A stretch of DNA of 16,871 nucleotides, taken from positions 1 through 16,871 of the forward strand of contig JAJZAS010000007.1 of the NCBI GenBank assembly GCA_021799325.1, read 5' to 3'. Below, one piece after another: positions 5,957 through 13,967 of the stretch (positions are counted from its first letter, which is position 1; each line of letters begins with the position of its first letter). Source of the stretch: Bacillota bacterium. Lineage in GTDB: Bacteria; Bacillota; Bacilli; Alicyclobacillales; SLC66. The notes beneath the pieces are model-generated. The model did not search any database. It was not told the origin of the DNA and worked only from the letters and a program-made list of their open reading frames with translations. A program made the translations under genes and the position numbers.

Positions 5957-8938
5957 ATGAGTGCAAATGAGAAACACCTCGAACTGACAAAAGGATTTGG
6001 CCATCTCCGGTCACATCCGGAACCTGCAAAGTGGGATGATTGGGAAGAATTCGATGCCAAAGCGTGGCCTAAACGTGAGTCTCGTCATTACGAATTGATT
6101 CCCACCGTATGCTTCAATTGTGAAGCAGCCTGTGGACTTCTCGCTTATATCAATAAACAGACTGGTGAAATTGAGAAATTGGAAGGTCATCCGCTACATC
6201 CGGCAAGTCGCGGAAGAAATTGCGCAAAAGGGCCTGCCACCGTCTCTCAAATTACGAATCCTGAGCGGATTTTATATCCCATGAAGCGTGTGGGAAAAAG
6301 AGGAGAAGGGAAATGGGAGCGCACTACATGGGACGAGGCGCTCGATGACATTGCGACAAGAATCCGCAAGAGTTTGATAGAGGGCAGGAAAGACGAGATT
6401 GTGTATCATGTCGGGCGTCCTGGTGAAGATGAGTATACAGAGCGAGTGTTGAAGACATGGGGTATTGATGGATTATCCAGTCACACTAATGTATGCTCTG
6501 CGGGAGGCCGAACCGGTTATGCCTTTTGGATGGGGATGGATCGGCCCTCACCGGATTACAGCAATGCCCGCTTCATTTTGATGATGAGCGCACACTTGGA
6601 ATCAGGCCATTATTTTAATCCGAATGCACAGCGAATTATAGAGGCGCAAAAAAGAGGTACCAAGATTGCGGTGATTGATACGCGCCTCTCCAATACGGCT
6701 TCTAAAGCGGATTACTGGCTTTCTCCATGGCCGGGAACGGAAGCGGGCTTGTTGCTGGCGGTGGCAAATGGACTCATTCAGTCCGAACGCTTTAATCGGG
6801 AATTTGTCGAAAAATGGGTGAATTGGCGGGAGTTCCTCCTTGATCGCGAGTACCTTGAAGAGTTGCAGCAGCGAGGGTTTATTGAACACCTACCTGCCGG
6901 GCGAACGTTTGATGATTTCGTAGATTTGTTAAAGCAAATTTATCGCGAATACACGCCGGAATGGGCTGCAAAGGAATCTGGGGTGAAAGCGGAGCAGATT
7001 AACACGCTGGTCGAGGAAATTGCCCGGGCGGGCACTGCTTTTTCCTCAAATATTTGGAGAAATGCAGCAGCAGGCCATCGCGGTGGCTGGATGATTGCGC
7101 GAGCGCTCATGTTCCTTAACGTGCTGATGGGAGCCGTGGGCGAACCCGGAAGCATGATCCCTAATGCCTGGGTCAAATTTGTCCCGACAAGGCATACAGT
7201 ACCTCAACCCATCCGCGAGTGGAATGAAAATCACTGGCCACGTGAGTATCCATTGTCGTATTTTGAGTTGAGTTTTTGTCTCCCCCACATTTTGAAAAAG
7301 CGCAATAAACGCATGGAAGTGTATTTTACCAGGGTCATGAATCCCGTATGGACGTTTCCGGACGGCTTTCACTGGATCGAAATGTTTCTGGAAGAAAATC
7401 GGGTGGGGTGTCATGTGACGCTATCGCCAGTTTGGTCGGAGACGGCCCAGTTTTCGGATTATGTATTGCCCATGGGGTTGGGATCTGAGCGGCACGACTT
7501 GCACTCCTATGAAACTCATGCGGCGCAGTGGATCGGATTTCGTCAGCCCGTCCTACGCGTCTCGCAAGAGCGAAAAGGCATGGCAGTTCGAGATACGCGC
7601 GATGCGAATCCCGGGGAAGTTTGGGAGGAAAATGAGTTCTGGATTGAATTGTCCTGGCGTATAGACCCGGACGGCAGTTTGGGCATACGTCAACACTATG
7701 AATCTCCCTATCGACCGGGCGAGAAAATTACTGTGAGTGAGTATTATCAATGGATTTTTGAAAATGCAGTGCCTGGTTTACCAGAGGCGGCTGCGGCAGA
7801 AAACATGACGCCTCTTGCGTACATGCAACGTTATGCTGCGTTTGAAATCACCAAAGAGGTGTACCAACGTCACCGCAAGCCGATAGATCCCGAGGTGCTG
7901 GCAAGTGCCACGAAAGTGCCGGAACCGATTGAGGGGGAGGAAGAAACGCTGCGCGAAGCAGGAGTTTGGGTGGATCGTCCTGCCCATTCGTCCAATCACG
8001 CGCCGTACCCAGGGCCATTTCAAAATGCATTAGGGCAGTATCGGACGGGTGTTTTTGTAGACGGAGAGGCTGTGCAAGGGTTTCCCACACCATCGGGGAA
8101 ATTAGAGTTTTTTTCCACAACGCTTCGGGATTGGGGCTGGCCCGAATACGCTATCCCCATTTATCCTAGAAATGAACAGGAACGTGAACAAATGGTGCAC
8201 ATTGTAAGTCAAGTGCATCATCAGACCATTGATCCTAAAAAAGGGGAGTATATGTTACTGCCTACATTTCGGTTGCCTATGCTGATTCATTCGCGGACCA
8301 ACGGGGCTAAGTGGTTGCATGAGATGGCGCACACGAATCCCGTATGGATGAATCCGGTCGACGCCAAACGGTTGAAAGTGAAAACGGGGGACGAGGTTCG
8401 GATTGAGACGGAAATTGGCTTTCTTGTCGATAAAGTATGGGTGACAGAAGGCATCAAGCCAGGGGTGATTGCTTGTTCTCATCATCTGGGACGTTGGCGG
8501 TTGCACGAGAACACTGGCAGCGATCGCTGGAGTTCTGCATTAGTGAAAATCGACCAAGAGGAATCTCACCTGTGGCAAATGCATCAGATTCACGGACCGC
8601 AGCCATGGGAAAGCAGTGATGCCGATTCGAGCCGTATATGGTGGACCGATGGCGGCGTGCATCAAAATATCATTTTTCCCGTGCAACCTGATCCGATCAG
8701 CGGTATGATGTGCTGGCATCAACGGATTCGCGTAGAAAAAGTCGAGGGTGGATCCCATTATGGGGAGATCTCGGTGGACACGAAAAAAGCCTATGAAGTG
8801 TTTGAACGCTGGCTGTCCTTGACGCGTCCGGCTCCCGGACCCGGAGGGTTGTATCGCCCTTATTGGATGCTGCGGGTCTTGAAACCTCACCCGGATGCCT
8901 ATGTGGTTCCTGAAGGGACGAAGGGCATGAGAGAATAA
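5957..8938 (+). CDS. Molybdopterin oxidoreductase catalytic subunit (PsrA/SoeA-like)
   Basis: This 993-residue protein is the catalytic subunit of a DMSO-reductase-family enzyme carrying Mo-bis(MGD). The N-terminal [4Fe-4S] site is C52-x2-C55-x3-C59 and C89 (GRNCAKGP). The molybdenum ligand is probably Cys180 in HTNVCSAGGRTG, as in the PsrA/PhsA/ArrA/TtrA and periplasmic nitrate reductase branches rather than Ser or Sec types. The C-terminal third carries the molydopterin-dinucleotide-binding domain (for example VKTGDEVRIETEIG and IACSHHLGRWRL). The N-terminus has no twin-arginine signal, so the enzyme is inferred to be cytoplasmic, as for SoeABC sulfite dehydrogenase, unlike exported PsrA, TtrA or ArrA. 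The fused FeS/NrfD partner lies 17 bp upstream. Sulfite-to-sulfate oxidation into the quinone pool is the leading guess; other sulfur or metalloid substrates are possible. AGGGGG precedes ATG 5957. Confidence 0.95.
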   Translation: MSANEKHLELTKGFGHLRSHPEPAKWDDWEEFDAKAWPKRESRHYELIPTVCFNCEAACGLLAYINKQTGEIEKLEGHPLHPASRGRNCAKGPATVSQITNPERILYPMKRVGKRGEGKWERTTWDEALDDIATRIRKSLIEGRKDEIVYHVGRPGEDEYTERVLKTWGIDGLSSHTNVCSAGGRTGYAFWMGMDRPSPDYSNARFILMMSAHLESGHYFNPNAQRIIEAQKRGTKIAVIDTRLSNTASKADYWLSPWPGTEAGLLLAVANGLIQSERFNREFVEKWVNWREFLLDREYLEELQQRGFIEHLPAGRTFDDFVDLLKQIYREYTPEWAAKESGVKAEQINTLVEEIARAGTAFSSNIWRNAAAGHRGGWMIARALMFLNVLMGAVGEPGSMIPNAWVKFVPTRHTVPQPIREWNENHWPREYPLSYFELSFCLPHILKKRNKRMEVYFTRVMNPVWTFPDGFHWIEMFLEENRVGCHVTLSPVWSETAQFSDYVLPMGLGSERHDLHSYETHAAQWIGFRQPVLRVSQERKGMAVRDTRDANPGEVWEENEFWIELSWRIDPDGSLGIRQHYESPYRPGEKITVSEYYQWIFENAVPGLPEAAAAENMTPLAYMQRYAAFEITKEVYQRHRKPIDPEVLASATKVPEPIEGEEETLREAGVWVDRPAHSSNHAPYPGPFQNALGQYRTGVFVDGEAVQGFPTPSGKLEFFSTTLRDWGWPEYAIPIYPRNEQEREQMVHIVSQVHHQTIDPKKGEYMLLPTFRLPMLIHSRTNGAKWLHEMAHTNPVWMNPVDAKRLKVKTGDEVRIETEIGFLVDKVWVTEGIKPGVIACSHHLGRWRLHENTGSDRWSSALVKIDQEESHLWQMHQIHGPQPWESSDADSSRIWWTDGGVHQNIIFPVQPDPISGMMCWHQRIRVEKVEGGSHYGEISVDTKKAYEVFERWLSLTRPAPGPGGLYRPYWMLRVLKPHPDAYVVPEGTKGMRE

Positions 8939-8958
8939 ATTAATATCAATGATCAGTG

Positions 8959-8998
8959 ATAGCTTACCAACACGGCGCAGTTGGTAGGCTATTTTTTT
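8959..8998 (+). terminator. Rho-independent terminator of the molybdoenzyme operon
   Basis: ATAGCTTACCAAC (8959-8971) pairs with GTTGGTAGGCTAT (8980-8992) over 13 bp with one G-U pair and an 8-nt loop, followed by a T run ending at 8998. It closes the operon. Confidence 0.92.
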
Positions 8999-9007
8999 AT
9001 GTACAGT

Positions 9008-9036
9008 TTAACTCAAGCTATATAAAGTACCATAAA
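9008..9036 (+). promoter_or_regulatory. Weak promoter candidate upstream of the beta-propeller gene
   Basis: TTAACT (9008-9013) and CATAAA (9031-9036) are separated by exactly 17 bp, each matching four of six consensus bases. It lies directly after the operon terminator and would give a leader of about 100 nt. This is tentative. Confidence 0.3.
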
Positions 9037-9145
9037 CTAACAAAGTTAATCATTGGCATGGGGTCACTCTTTATGCATTTTTTTCAAAATGAGATGCTAG
9101 GACAGGGAGTGCGCCTTACATAAATGGAAAGAGAAGGTGTATCTA

Positions 9146-10213
9146 ATGAAAAAAATCAACTACATGTTAGTTCCCTTAGGTTTGTTAACGATATTTGAAG
9201 CAGGTAGTTGGGCAAATGTATCTGCCCAAACAACTACACCAATCCATTTGGCAACGGCCCAGCATGCAGTGAATAAGTTTACCAGTCGCATTTCGCTCCA
9301 TGACAAGTTGATTGGCGTTTCCGCAAGTGCTGTGATGGGTAATACCGATTTGTTGATCAATCAAATTAATAAAGCCAAAATCATATCCGTATCTCTCCCT
9401 ATGAATGTCAATGGGTTTCAAACTGCAATCGATGGCAATCTTGCTTATGTTCCTACGCAGCAGGGAAAAACGTTTGTGGTGAATCTGCAAACCCATCATG
9501 TCATTTCATCGTTCCATTCGACTGTAGGAGCCCAATACGTCAATATATCCAACCCACTACACTTCTTGATCATCACCGGTAAAAAATCGGTTACCGCGTA
9601 TTCTTTAACGACACGAAAACCACAATGGCAGGTGCCTGTTGGGGGAAATACGCTGGCGATTGCTGGAGACTACGCTTATTTATCCAGCAACTCGATGAAA
9701 ATTACAAAAGTAATCGACTTAAAATCCGGAAAAATCGTAACGTCGATTCCTGTTGGAATGATCGAAGATTCTGTGTATGATCCGCAAATGCACACGGTCT
9801 GGCTGGCTAACTGGGGTAATGGGGATATGACGGTCGTGAATGCAAAAACGAATAAAATCATCAAAGTCATCCGCAAAAAAGAAGGCGGAGGCTATACGAT
9901 GAATGACATGAATAATATGATGATGGCAACCAGCGGCTACATGCAATTGGCAGTGGGACCGCATGGCAAGCATGTTTATGCCGCTTCTTTCAGCAGTCAT
10001 ATCATGGTGTTTAACGCAGTAAAAAATTCTTTTGAAAAGGATATTCCGACTATACAGATGGCGATGCTGAGCGGACTTGCTGTCGATCCTTCCGGACAGT
10101 ACGCCTATACTACAGTTGATAATATGAATGAAACGATTGCCGTGTCATTAAAAAGCGGAAAGGTAGTTGCCACCTATCCTGGATTAGCTTCCTACCGCTG
10201 GACAAGTTTATAA
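9146..10213 (+). CDS. Exported YVTN/PQQ-like beta-propeller protein with Met-rich loop
   Basis: This 355-residue protein begins with a Sec-type signal: a KK n-region, hydrophobic core about 7-18, and a probable cleavage site after VSA (Ala27). There is no lipobox Cys. The mature part is made of short beta-repeats typical of YVTN/surface-layer or PQQ-like propellers, such as KTFVVNLQTHHVI, TKVIDLKSGKIVTSIPVG, MTVVNAKTNKIIKVI, HIMVFNAVKNSF and TIAVSLKSGKVVATYPG. A glycine-methionine segment interrupts the repeats: Met252, Met255, Met258-260 and Met266. Such Met spacing is reminiscent of extracytoplasmic Cu(I)-binding loops, but copper binding is inference. ATG 9146 is chosen because GAAGG (9133-9137) sits 8 bp upstream; GTG 9137 overlaps that site. 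The protein probably scaffolds, binds a ligand or serves redox or metal handling outside the membrane; no enzyme motif is visible. Confidence 0.88.
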   Translation: MKKINYMLVPLGLLTIFEAGSWANVSAQTTTPIHLATAQHAVNKFTSRISLHDKLIGVSASAVMGNTDLLINQINKAKIISVSLPMNVNGFQTAIDGNLAYVPTQQGKTFVVNLQTHHVISSFHSTVGAQYVNISNPLHFLIITGKKSVTAYSLTTRKPQWQVPVGGNTLAIAGDYAYLSSNSMKITKVIDLKSGKIVTSIPVGMIEDSVYDPQMHTVWLANWGNGDMTVVNAKTNKIIKVIRKKEGGGYTMNDMNNMMMATSGYMQLAVGPHGKHVYAASFSSHIMVFNAVKNSFEKDIPTIQMAMLSGLAVDPSGQYAYTTVDNMNETIAVSLKSGKVVATYPGLASYRWTSL

Positions 10214-10309
10214 AGAGCATTCTGAGATGACGAAATTCCATTGTTTCTTCCTAAAGAAAGTTGGGGTAAAATATGCTCATTTAGTAGTATTACCATAGGG
10301 GTGATAATA

Positions 10310-10738
10310 TTGGGTGAGTTATCTCAAAGAAAATTAGATATTCATCGCAAGTTTCACCACGAGACAGAAAGCAAAGGCGAGGAATTCACCATGAATGCCA
10401 AAAGTTTACTGGCTGAGAGTCTTCATGAAGATGCGCGCCAAGCGCTGTATTTACTATGTGATCATTGGAAAATGACTGTCTTGAGACATGCAAAAGAAGA
10501 GGAAAATGGTTGGTACCAGGAGTTGGCTGATGATGAAGAGGTTAGGCCAATGATGTTGGGATTTCGCCGTGATCACTATCTTTTGGAACGTTTTATTACG
10601 GATTTAGATGCAAAATTGACAGAGGGAGAGCCGCTTGCTGAAGTGATGATGTATGCTGACGGGTTCTTAAAGTTACTGCATTATCACAATGAACTTGAAG
10701 AGAAATTTCTTGCTCAGCGAGAGGAAGAAAATTTGTGA
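10310..10738 (+). CDS. Hemerythrin-like cation-binding domain protein
   Basis: This 142-residue helical protein resembles hemerythrin/HHE-type di-iron proteins. Candidate ligands recur on helices: DIHRKFHHE (His12, His16, His17), LHEDAR (His39), CDHWKMTVLRHAKEEE (His52, His60, Glu64), RRDHYLLERF (His89) and LHYHNELEE (His124, His126, Glu128). Hemerythrins bind O2, NO or iron; which applies here is unknown. I chose TTG 10310 because AGGGGTGAT (10297-10305) matches the anti-Shine-Dalgarno region well and because the DIHR segment looks conserved in relatives. ATG 10391, with GAGGA 7 bp upstream, would remove that segment. It lies about 100 bp after the propeller gene, which shows no terminator, so read-through is possible. 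Confidence 0.82.
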   Translation: MGELSQRKLDIHRKFHHETESKGEEFTMNAKSLLAESLHEDARQALYLLCDHWKMTVLRHAKEEENGWYQELADDEEVRPMMLGFRRDHYLLERFITDLDAKLTEGEPLAEVMMYADGFLKLLHYHNELEEKFLAQREEENL

Positions 10739-10853
10739 ATTTTGATGATCTAGGATAATTTACATTTAATGGGCGGCGAAGGGCTAGTTAGACCGCCAAA
10801 CCCCCTATTTGACTGAAAGTTCAAAATATTGCTTCCGCGATGATAAAAAATGT

Positions 10854-10883
10854 AAAAGGGGCCATCTATATTGGCCTCTTTTT
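10854..10883 (+). terminator. Rho-independent terminator between hemerythrin-like and methyltransferase genes
   Basis: AAAAGGGGCC (10854-10863) pairs with GGCCTCTTTT (10873-10882) around loop ATCTATATT with one G-U pair, and the 3' arm itself provides the T run. It lies 116 bp after the hemerythrin-like stop. The stretch between holds complementary segments described in the findings but no gene. Confidence 0.78.
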
Positions 10884-10982
10884 CGTGATTTTCGTCACGG
10901 CAATACTTTCAATAGTAAAGTAAAGTTTTCAATAAGTCATTCTTGATTTTAAGCGATCGGTGAAGATGAAAGGGAGAAAGCG

Positions 10983-11774
10983 ATGAAAATTCCAAATTTC
11001 AAAACGGAAGCAGGAAGTAACCAATATAAAGATACCGTTGGTCGATTGATTGCGCCTCGTGTAGCAGAGGTTTTGCTGGAGAATATCGGGTCTCATCTTG
11101 AAAATCCATTATGCAAAACGATCCTTGACCTCGGGTGTGGGCCAGGTACACTCACATTTCAAATTGCCAATAATTTCCCCCAAATGAAACTTACTGGAGT
11201 AGATTCTTCAGAGTCAATGATTACTCTAGCGAAATCGGCTGTCGATAAACAAGGATTGAAGAATGTTCAATTCAACCAAATGGAAGCAGACCATATCTCT
11301 TTTGATCCTGCCACTTTTGACTTGGTTTTATGCAACTTGGCATTTCCCTTCTTTCCAAAGCCTCACGAAAGCATGCGCGGTATTTTTTCAGTGGTGCGTC
11401 CAGGTGGAACAGTTCATTTTACGGTTCCGGGGCGACAGACATGGAACGAATTTTTTGAGGTGGCTTCATCCGTTGCTGGCAACATGGTCAGTATGGCACG
11501 ACCATTTCTCAGCAAGTTTTCGCAATCGGAAGTGCTACCAGAAGCGCTTTCTGCAGCAGGATTTATCAATATTACAGAAAAACGGGTGTTGCTGCCATTT
11601 GAATTTGCAAACGGACAATCGGTATTAGAATTCTTTGCAGGGTTATTTAGTCTGATGAACCATGCGCCTATCCATTTGAAATCAGAATTGTCTGCGGCTA
11701 TTGACCGTTCCTATCAGGAAGGCTTTACAATGCATTACGAAGCAGTGATTTATTCGGCTGATCGTTCAAAGTGA
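10983..11774 (+). CDS. Class I SAM-dependent methyltransferase
   Basis: This 263-residue protein has a complete Rossmann methyltransferase core of the Methyltransf_11/25 type. Motif I is ILDLGCGPGT (about 47-56). The acidic ribose-binding residue is Asp74 in LTGVDSSESM. Next come QMEADHISF (motif III region) and FDLVLCNLAFPFF (motif IV), then VVRPGGTVHFTVPG. Such proteins methylate small molecules, and the acceptor cannot be assigned. It is cytoplasmic, with no signal or membrane segment. AAAGGGAG precedes ATG 10983. The PPOX-family remnant starts 15 bp after its stop with its own ribosome site, so the two probably formed an operon that ends at the 12081 terminator. Confidence 0.94.
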   Translation: MKIPNFKTEAGSNQYKDTVGRLIAPRVAEVLLENIGSHLENPLCKTILDLGCGPGTLTFQIANNFPQMKLTGVDSSESMITLAKSAVDKQGLKNVQFNQMEADHISFDPATFDLVLCNLAFPFFPKPHESMRGIFSVVRPGGTVHFTVPGRQTWNEFFEVASSVAGNMVSMARPFLSKFSQSEVLPEALSAAGFINITEKRVLLPFEFANGQSVLEFFAGLFSLMNHAPIHLKSELSAAIDRSYQEGFTMHYEAVIYSADRSK

Positions 11775-11789
11775 AAGAAGGAATACTAA

Positions 11790-12064
11790 ATGATCACTTC
11801 GCTGATACAAGAAATTCTTGCTAATGAGGGTGCTGCGAGTTTTACAACACAGGGACCTGAAGGGCCACATATGGCAGTGCCGTGCAAATGATGGTCGCTT
11901 CTCGAAATGTCAAAGGGACACATGGGGACGGAGCCGGTTTTTTATTAAAAGGTGCGGCTGTATTTGAGGATAATGGTCCTCGTTTTGAACAGATGAAGTC
12001 GGATTTTCCATGGGCGAGAGCCGTCATGGTATTGCAGATAACCGATGTAGAACAACTGATCTAA
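11790..12064 (+). pseudogene. PPOX-family (pyridoxamine 5'-phosphate oxidase-like) gene, internally deleted and frameshifted
   Basis: ATG 11790 has a good ribosome site (AGAAGGA, 11776-11782) and reads MITSLIQEILANEGAASFTT then QGPEGPHMA, a typical N-terminus of a small PPOX/FMN-binding split-barrel protein. This frame stops at 11889-11891. In another frame from about 11882 the rest of the domain continues: VQMMVASRNVKGTHGDGAG, FLLKGAAVFEDNGPRFEQM and FPWARAVMVLQITDVEQLI, ending at TAA 12062. The two parts together give only about 90 residues where relatives have about 130-145. The middle strands between GPHMA and VQMM are missing and the frame changes at the junction near 11875-11882. An internal deletion is therefore the simplest reading, and the product should not fold or bind FMN. 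Confidence 0.85.
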
Positions 12065-12080
12065 GCCTCTATTTGCAAAT

Positions 12081-12125
12081 AAAAAACAGCTTTCCGCAGT
12101 TTTGCTGCAGGAACGCTGTTTTTTT
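12081..12125 (+). terminator. Rho-independent terminator after the PPOX remnant
   Basis: The stem is AACAGC/GCTGTT, then TTCC/GGAA, then GCAG/CTGC, with a one-base mismatch and one bulge and a TTTTG loop. An A run flanks it on the left and seven T follow on the right, so it may work in both directions. Confidence 0.88.
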
Positions 12126-12199
12126 ATGTGTGATCAGGCATTCTCAGTCATTGCCCAATCATCGTGGTATTATTGACTGGGTAAAGGAGCATATGCAAA

Positions 12200-12571
12200 A
12201 TGAATCATCAACAATTAATTGAGATCGGGTTAAACTATGAGGGGACAAGTCTAAAGTATCCGTTCGCTCCAGATTTGCCGGTGCTTTTTGTGAAAAATAG
12301 AATGTTTGCATTGTTGGGTAATCTGCATGGTGTGGAAATGGTCAACTTAAAGACCTCCCCGGATGAAGCGTGGGTACACCGTGAGACTTATCCTGGATCC
12401 GTTCTCCCAGGGTATCATATGAATAAAAAACACTGGAATACGGTTTTGTTAAACCATACTGTACCCGATGATGTGATTCTTGAAATGCTCTGGGAGTCCT
12501 ACCAACGGGTGATTGCAAAACTTCCGAAGGTAGAAAGGGAGTCCCTGCGCTTGAGGTCAGGGGCACCTTGA
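12200..12571 (+). CDS. MmcQ/YjbR family protein
   Basis: This 123-residue protein is of the YjbR/MmcQ family, a CyaY-like alpha/beta fold usually annotated as DNA-binding although the role is not established. Seen: the family lead-in YEGTSLKYPFAPDLPVLFV, the strand MFALLGNLHGVEMVNLKTSP, the block PGYHMNKKHWNTVLL with the conserved His and Trp, and helix PDDVILEMLWESYQRVIAKLPK. AAAGGAG (12183-12189) serves ATG 12200 (10 bp spacing). An out-of-frame ATG at 12193 lies between them and would encode only nine codons. It is convergent with the MFS gene, with 12 bp between the stops. Confidence 0.92.
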   Translation: MNHQQLIEIGLNYEGTSLKYPFAPDLPVLFVKNRMFALLGNLHGVEMVNLKTSPDEAWVHRETYPGSVLPGYHMNKKHWNTVLLNHTVPDDVILEMLWESYQRVIAKLPKVERESLRLRSGAP

Positions 12572-12583
12572 ACATGATCACGT

Positions 12584-13876
12584 TCAGTCCTGAACAGCAA
12601 CCGTTGGATCGGACACCTCAATCAAGCGTTCTTTATCGTCGCGAATCGGCAACCACATGCTTAGTCCGCTTAATGCGCAGAGGGTGCCGATGATCAAAAA
12701 CACCATCTGTAGTGACAAATGAATCATGAGTATTCCAATGATCGCCATGCCAAGAGGGGTGGCCAAACTCGAAAGCGACCCAAACAAGCCAAAGGCCCTT
12801 CCACGCATACTCTCTGGAATCAATTTGATAAACGTTGCGCTCAGCGCGCCGTTCATGATGCCAACCGCAAATCCTGCTACAAGTGCGATGGCTGTTTCCA
12901 TATAAGCGGATCGAAAGGCGCCAAATAAACCTGTGCAAAGGCCAATACTAATTAACCCTATGGCTAGTAGTGTCCGCAAATTGGCACGCTTTGATATGGC
13001 GCCAAGCAGAATTCCTCCCACAATAATGCCAATGAAAAAACCACCATTGATCAATCCCAAGTCGAAAGCGGTACCATGCATGGGGCCTTTTACCCAAGCG
13101 GTCAGTGTAATGTCGATAGGTGCTAGTGCCATATTGGTGACTAGCGCTGCAATGATGATGAGAATGAGAAACTTCGATCGTGCCATCAGCGCCAAGCCTT
13201 GCAACCAGTCATTGAGGAACCCTTTGACAAACGATGCGGAGTGTCCTTTTTCATTGATCGCTTTCTCGGCGGCGACATCAGAGGCATCTGTTCTATCGGG
13301 TTTGCCTATGCTTTCCTTGACGCGGATAAAAAACAGGCTGATCACCGATACGATAAACGAGATGCTATCAAGCAAAAACAATATAGGGGCCCCTAATGCG
13401 CCGATCAGTGCGCCACCTGACACGGTACCCACGAGTTGAGCAAGCGCGTTGGAGGATTGCAGCAGTCCACTGCCGCCTGCAATGTCTTTTTCCTCCACGA
13501 GCAGTGGGAAGAGGGCGCCGGACGCTGGATTGAAAAACTGTCCCACCGTTTGCAATGACAACACCAACAGCAGAATGAGCCATAGCGGGCTGTGTGCGAG
13601 AACACCGATAAAAAGTACCAGACTGAGCAATGTCCTGATTCCGTCCGATACCATCATGGTGGCACGTTTGCGCCATCTGTCGACCATCACTCCGGCAAAA
13701 ATCCCTACGATCGTAGGTAAGGTAAGCATGAATCCCGTGAGTGCCAGATCGGCTTTGGAGTTAGTCATCACATATACAAACCACGGTAACGCAATGGTAA
13801 ACAGGTTATTGCCTACGGTGGACACAAGTTGGCCGACCATCAGAACTACGAAATTTCGATTTTTCAGGAGTGACAA
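12584..13876 (-). CDS. MFS transporter (EntS/drug-exporter-like)
   Basis: This 430-residue protein has about 12 hydrophobic helices and the layout of the major facilitator superfamily's proton-driven exporter branch (MFS_3, EntS-like). Seen: the opening LLKNRNFVVLMVGQLVSTVG, the loop 2-3 motif A-like GVMVDRWRKRATMMVSDGIR, FFNPASGALFPLLV with NALAQLVG after it, and a second-half motif in IPESMRGRAFGLFGSLSSL. A polar central loop (about 190-220) separates the halves. It probably exports a small hydrophobic or siderophore-like compound; the substrate is unknown. The start is TTG at 13874-13876 with GAGGAGG 7 bp upstream. It is convergent with the YjbR gene. An 18-bp palindrome (13927-13944) about 50 bp upstream may be an operator. 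Confidence 0.93.
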   Translation of the reverse strand: MSLLKNRNFVVLMVGQLVSTVGNNLFTIALPWFVYVMTNSKADLALTGFMLTLPTIVGIFAGVMVDRWRKRATMMVSDGIRTLLSLVLFIGVLAHSPLWLILLLVLSLQTVGQFFNPASGALFPLLVEEKDIAGGSGLLQSSNALAQLVGTVSGGALIGALGAPILFLLDSISFIVSVISLFFIRVKESIGKPDRTDASDVAAEKAINEKGHSASFVKGFLNDWLQGLALMARSKFLILIIIAALVTNMALAPIDITLTAWVKGPMHGTAFDLGLINGGFFIGIIVGGILLGAISKRANLRTLLAIGLISIGLCTGLFGAFRSAYMETAIALVAGFAVGIMNGALSATFIKLIPESMRGRAFGLFGSLSSLATPLGMAIIGILMIHLSLQMVFLIIGTLCALSGLSMWLPIRDDKERLIEVSDPTVAVQD

Positions 13877-13926
13877 ATGCGTTCCTCCTCAGTAGGGTTC
13901 ACAAGGCTAAGAGACTAATCGCGTTG

Positions 13927-13944
13927 GGCAATTAATTCGTTGCC
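13927..13944. promoter_or_regulatory. Palindrome upstream of the MFS gene, candidate operator
   Basis: GGCAAttaattcgTTGCC is a 5-bp inverted repeat with an AT-rich 8-bp centre, typical in size for a dimeric repressor site. It starts about 50 bp upstream of the MFS TTG start. No regulator gene is adjacent, and the site is too short to exclude chance. Confidence 0.3.
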
Positions 13945-13967
13945 ATTTGCAGTTATTGTGGAAGGGG

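Noticed and set aside
12569..12595. TGAAC/GTTCA/TGAAC repeats between the convergent YjbR and MFS genes as a bidirectional terminator
   Set aside because: The stems are only 5-6 bp with a tiny loop, overlap the stop codons and lack T runs on either side.
12933..13439. Plus-strand frames opposite the MFS gene (also 13449-13895)
   Set aside because: The minus strand encodes a full 12-helix transporter with family motifs and a good ribosome site, so these are antisense shadows.
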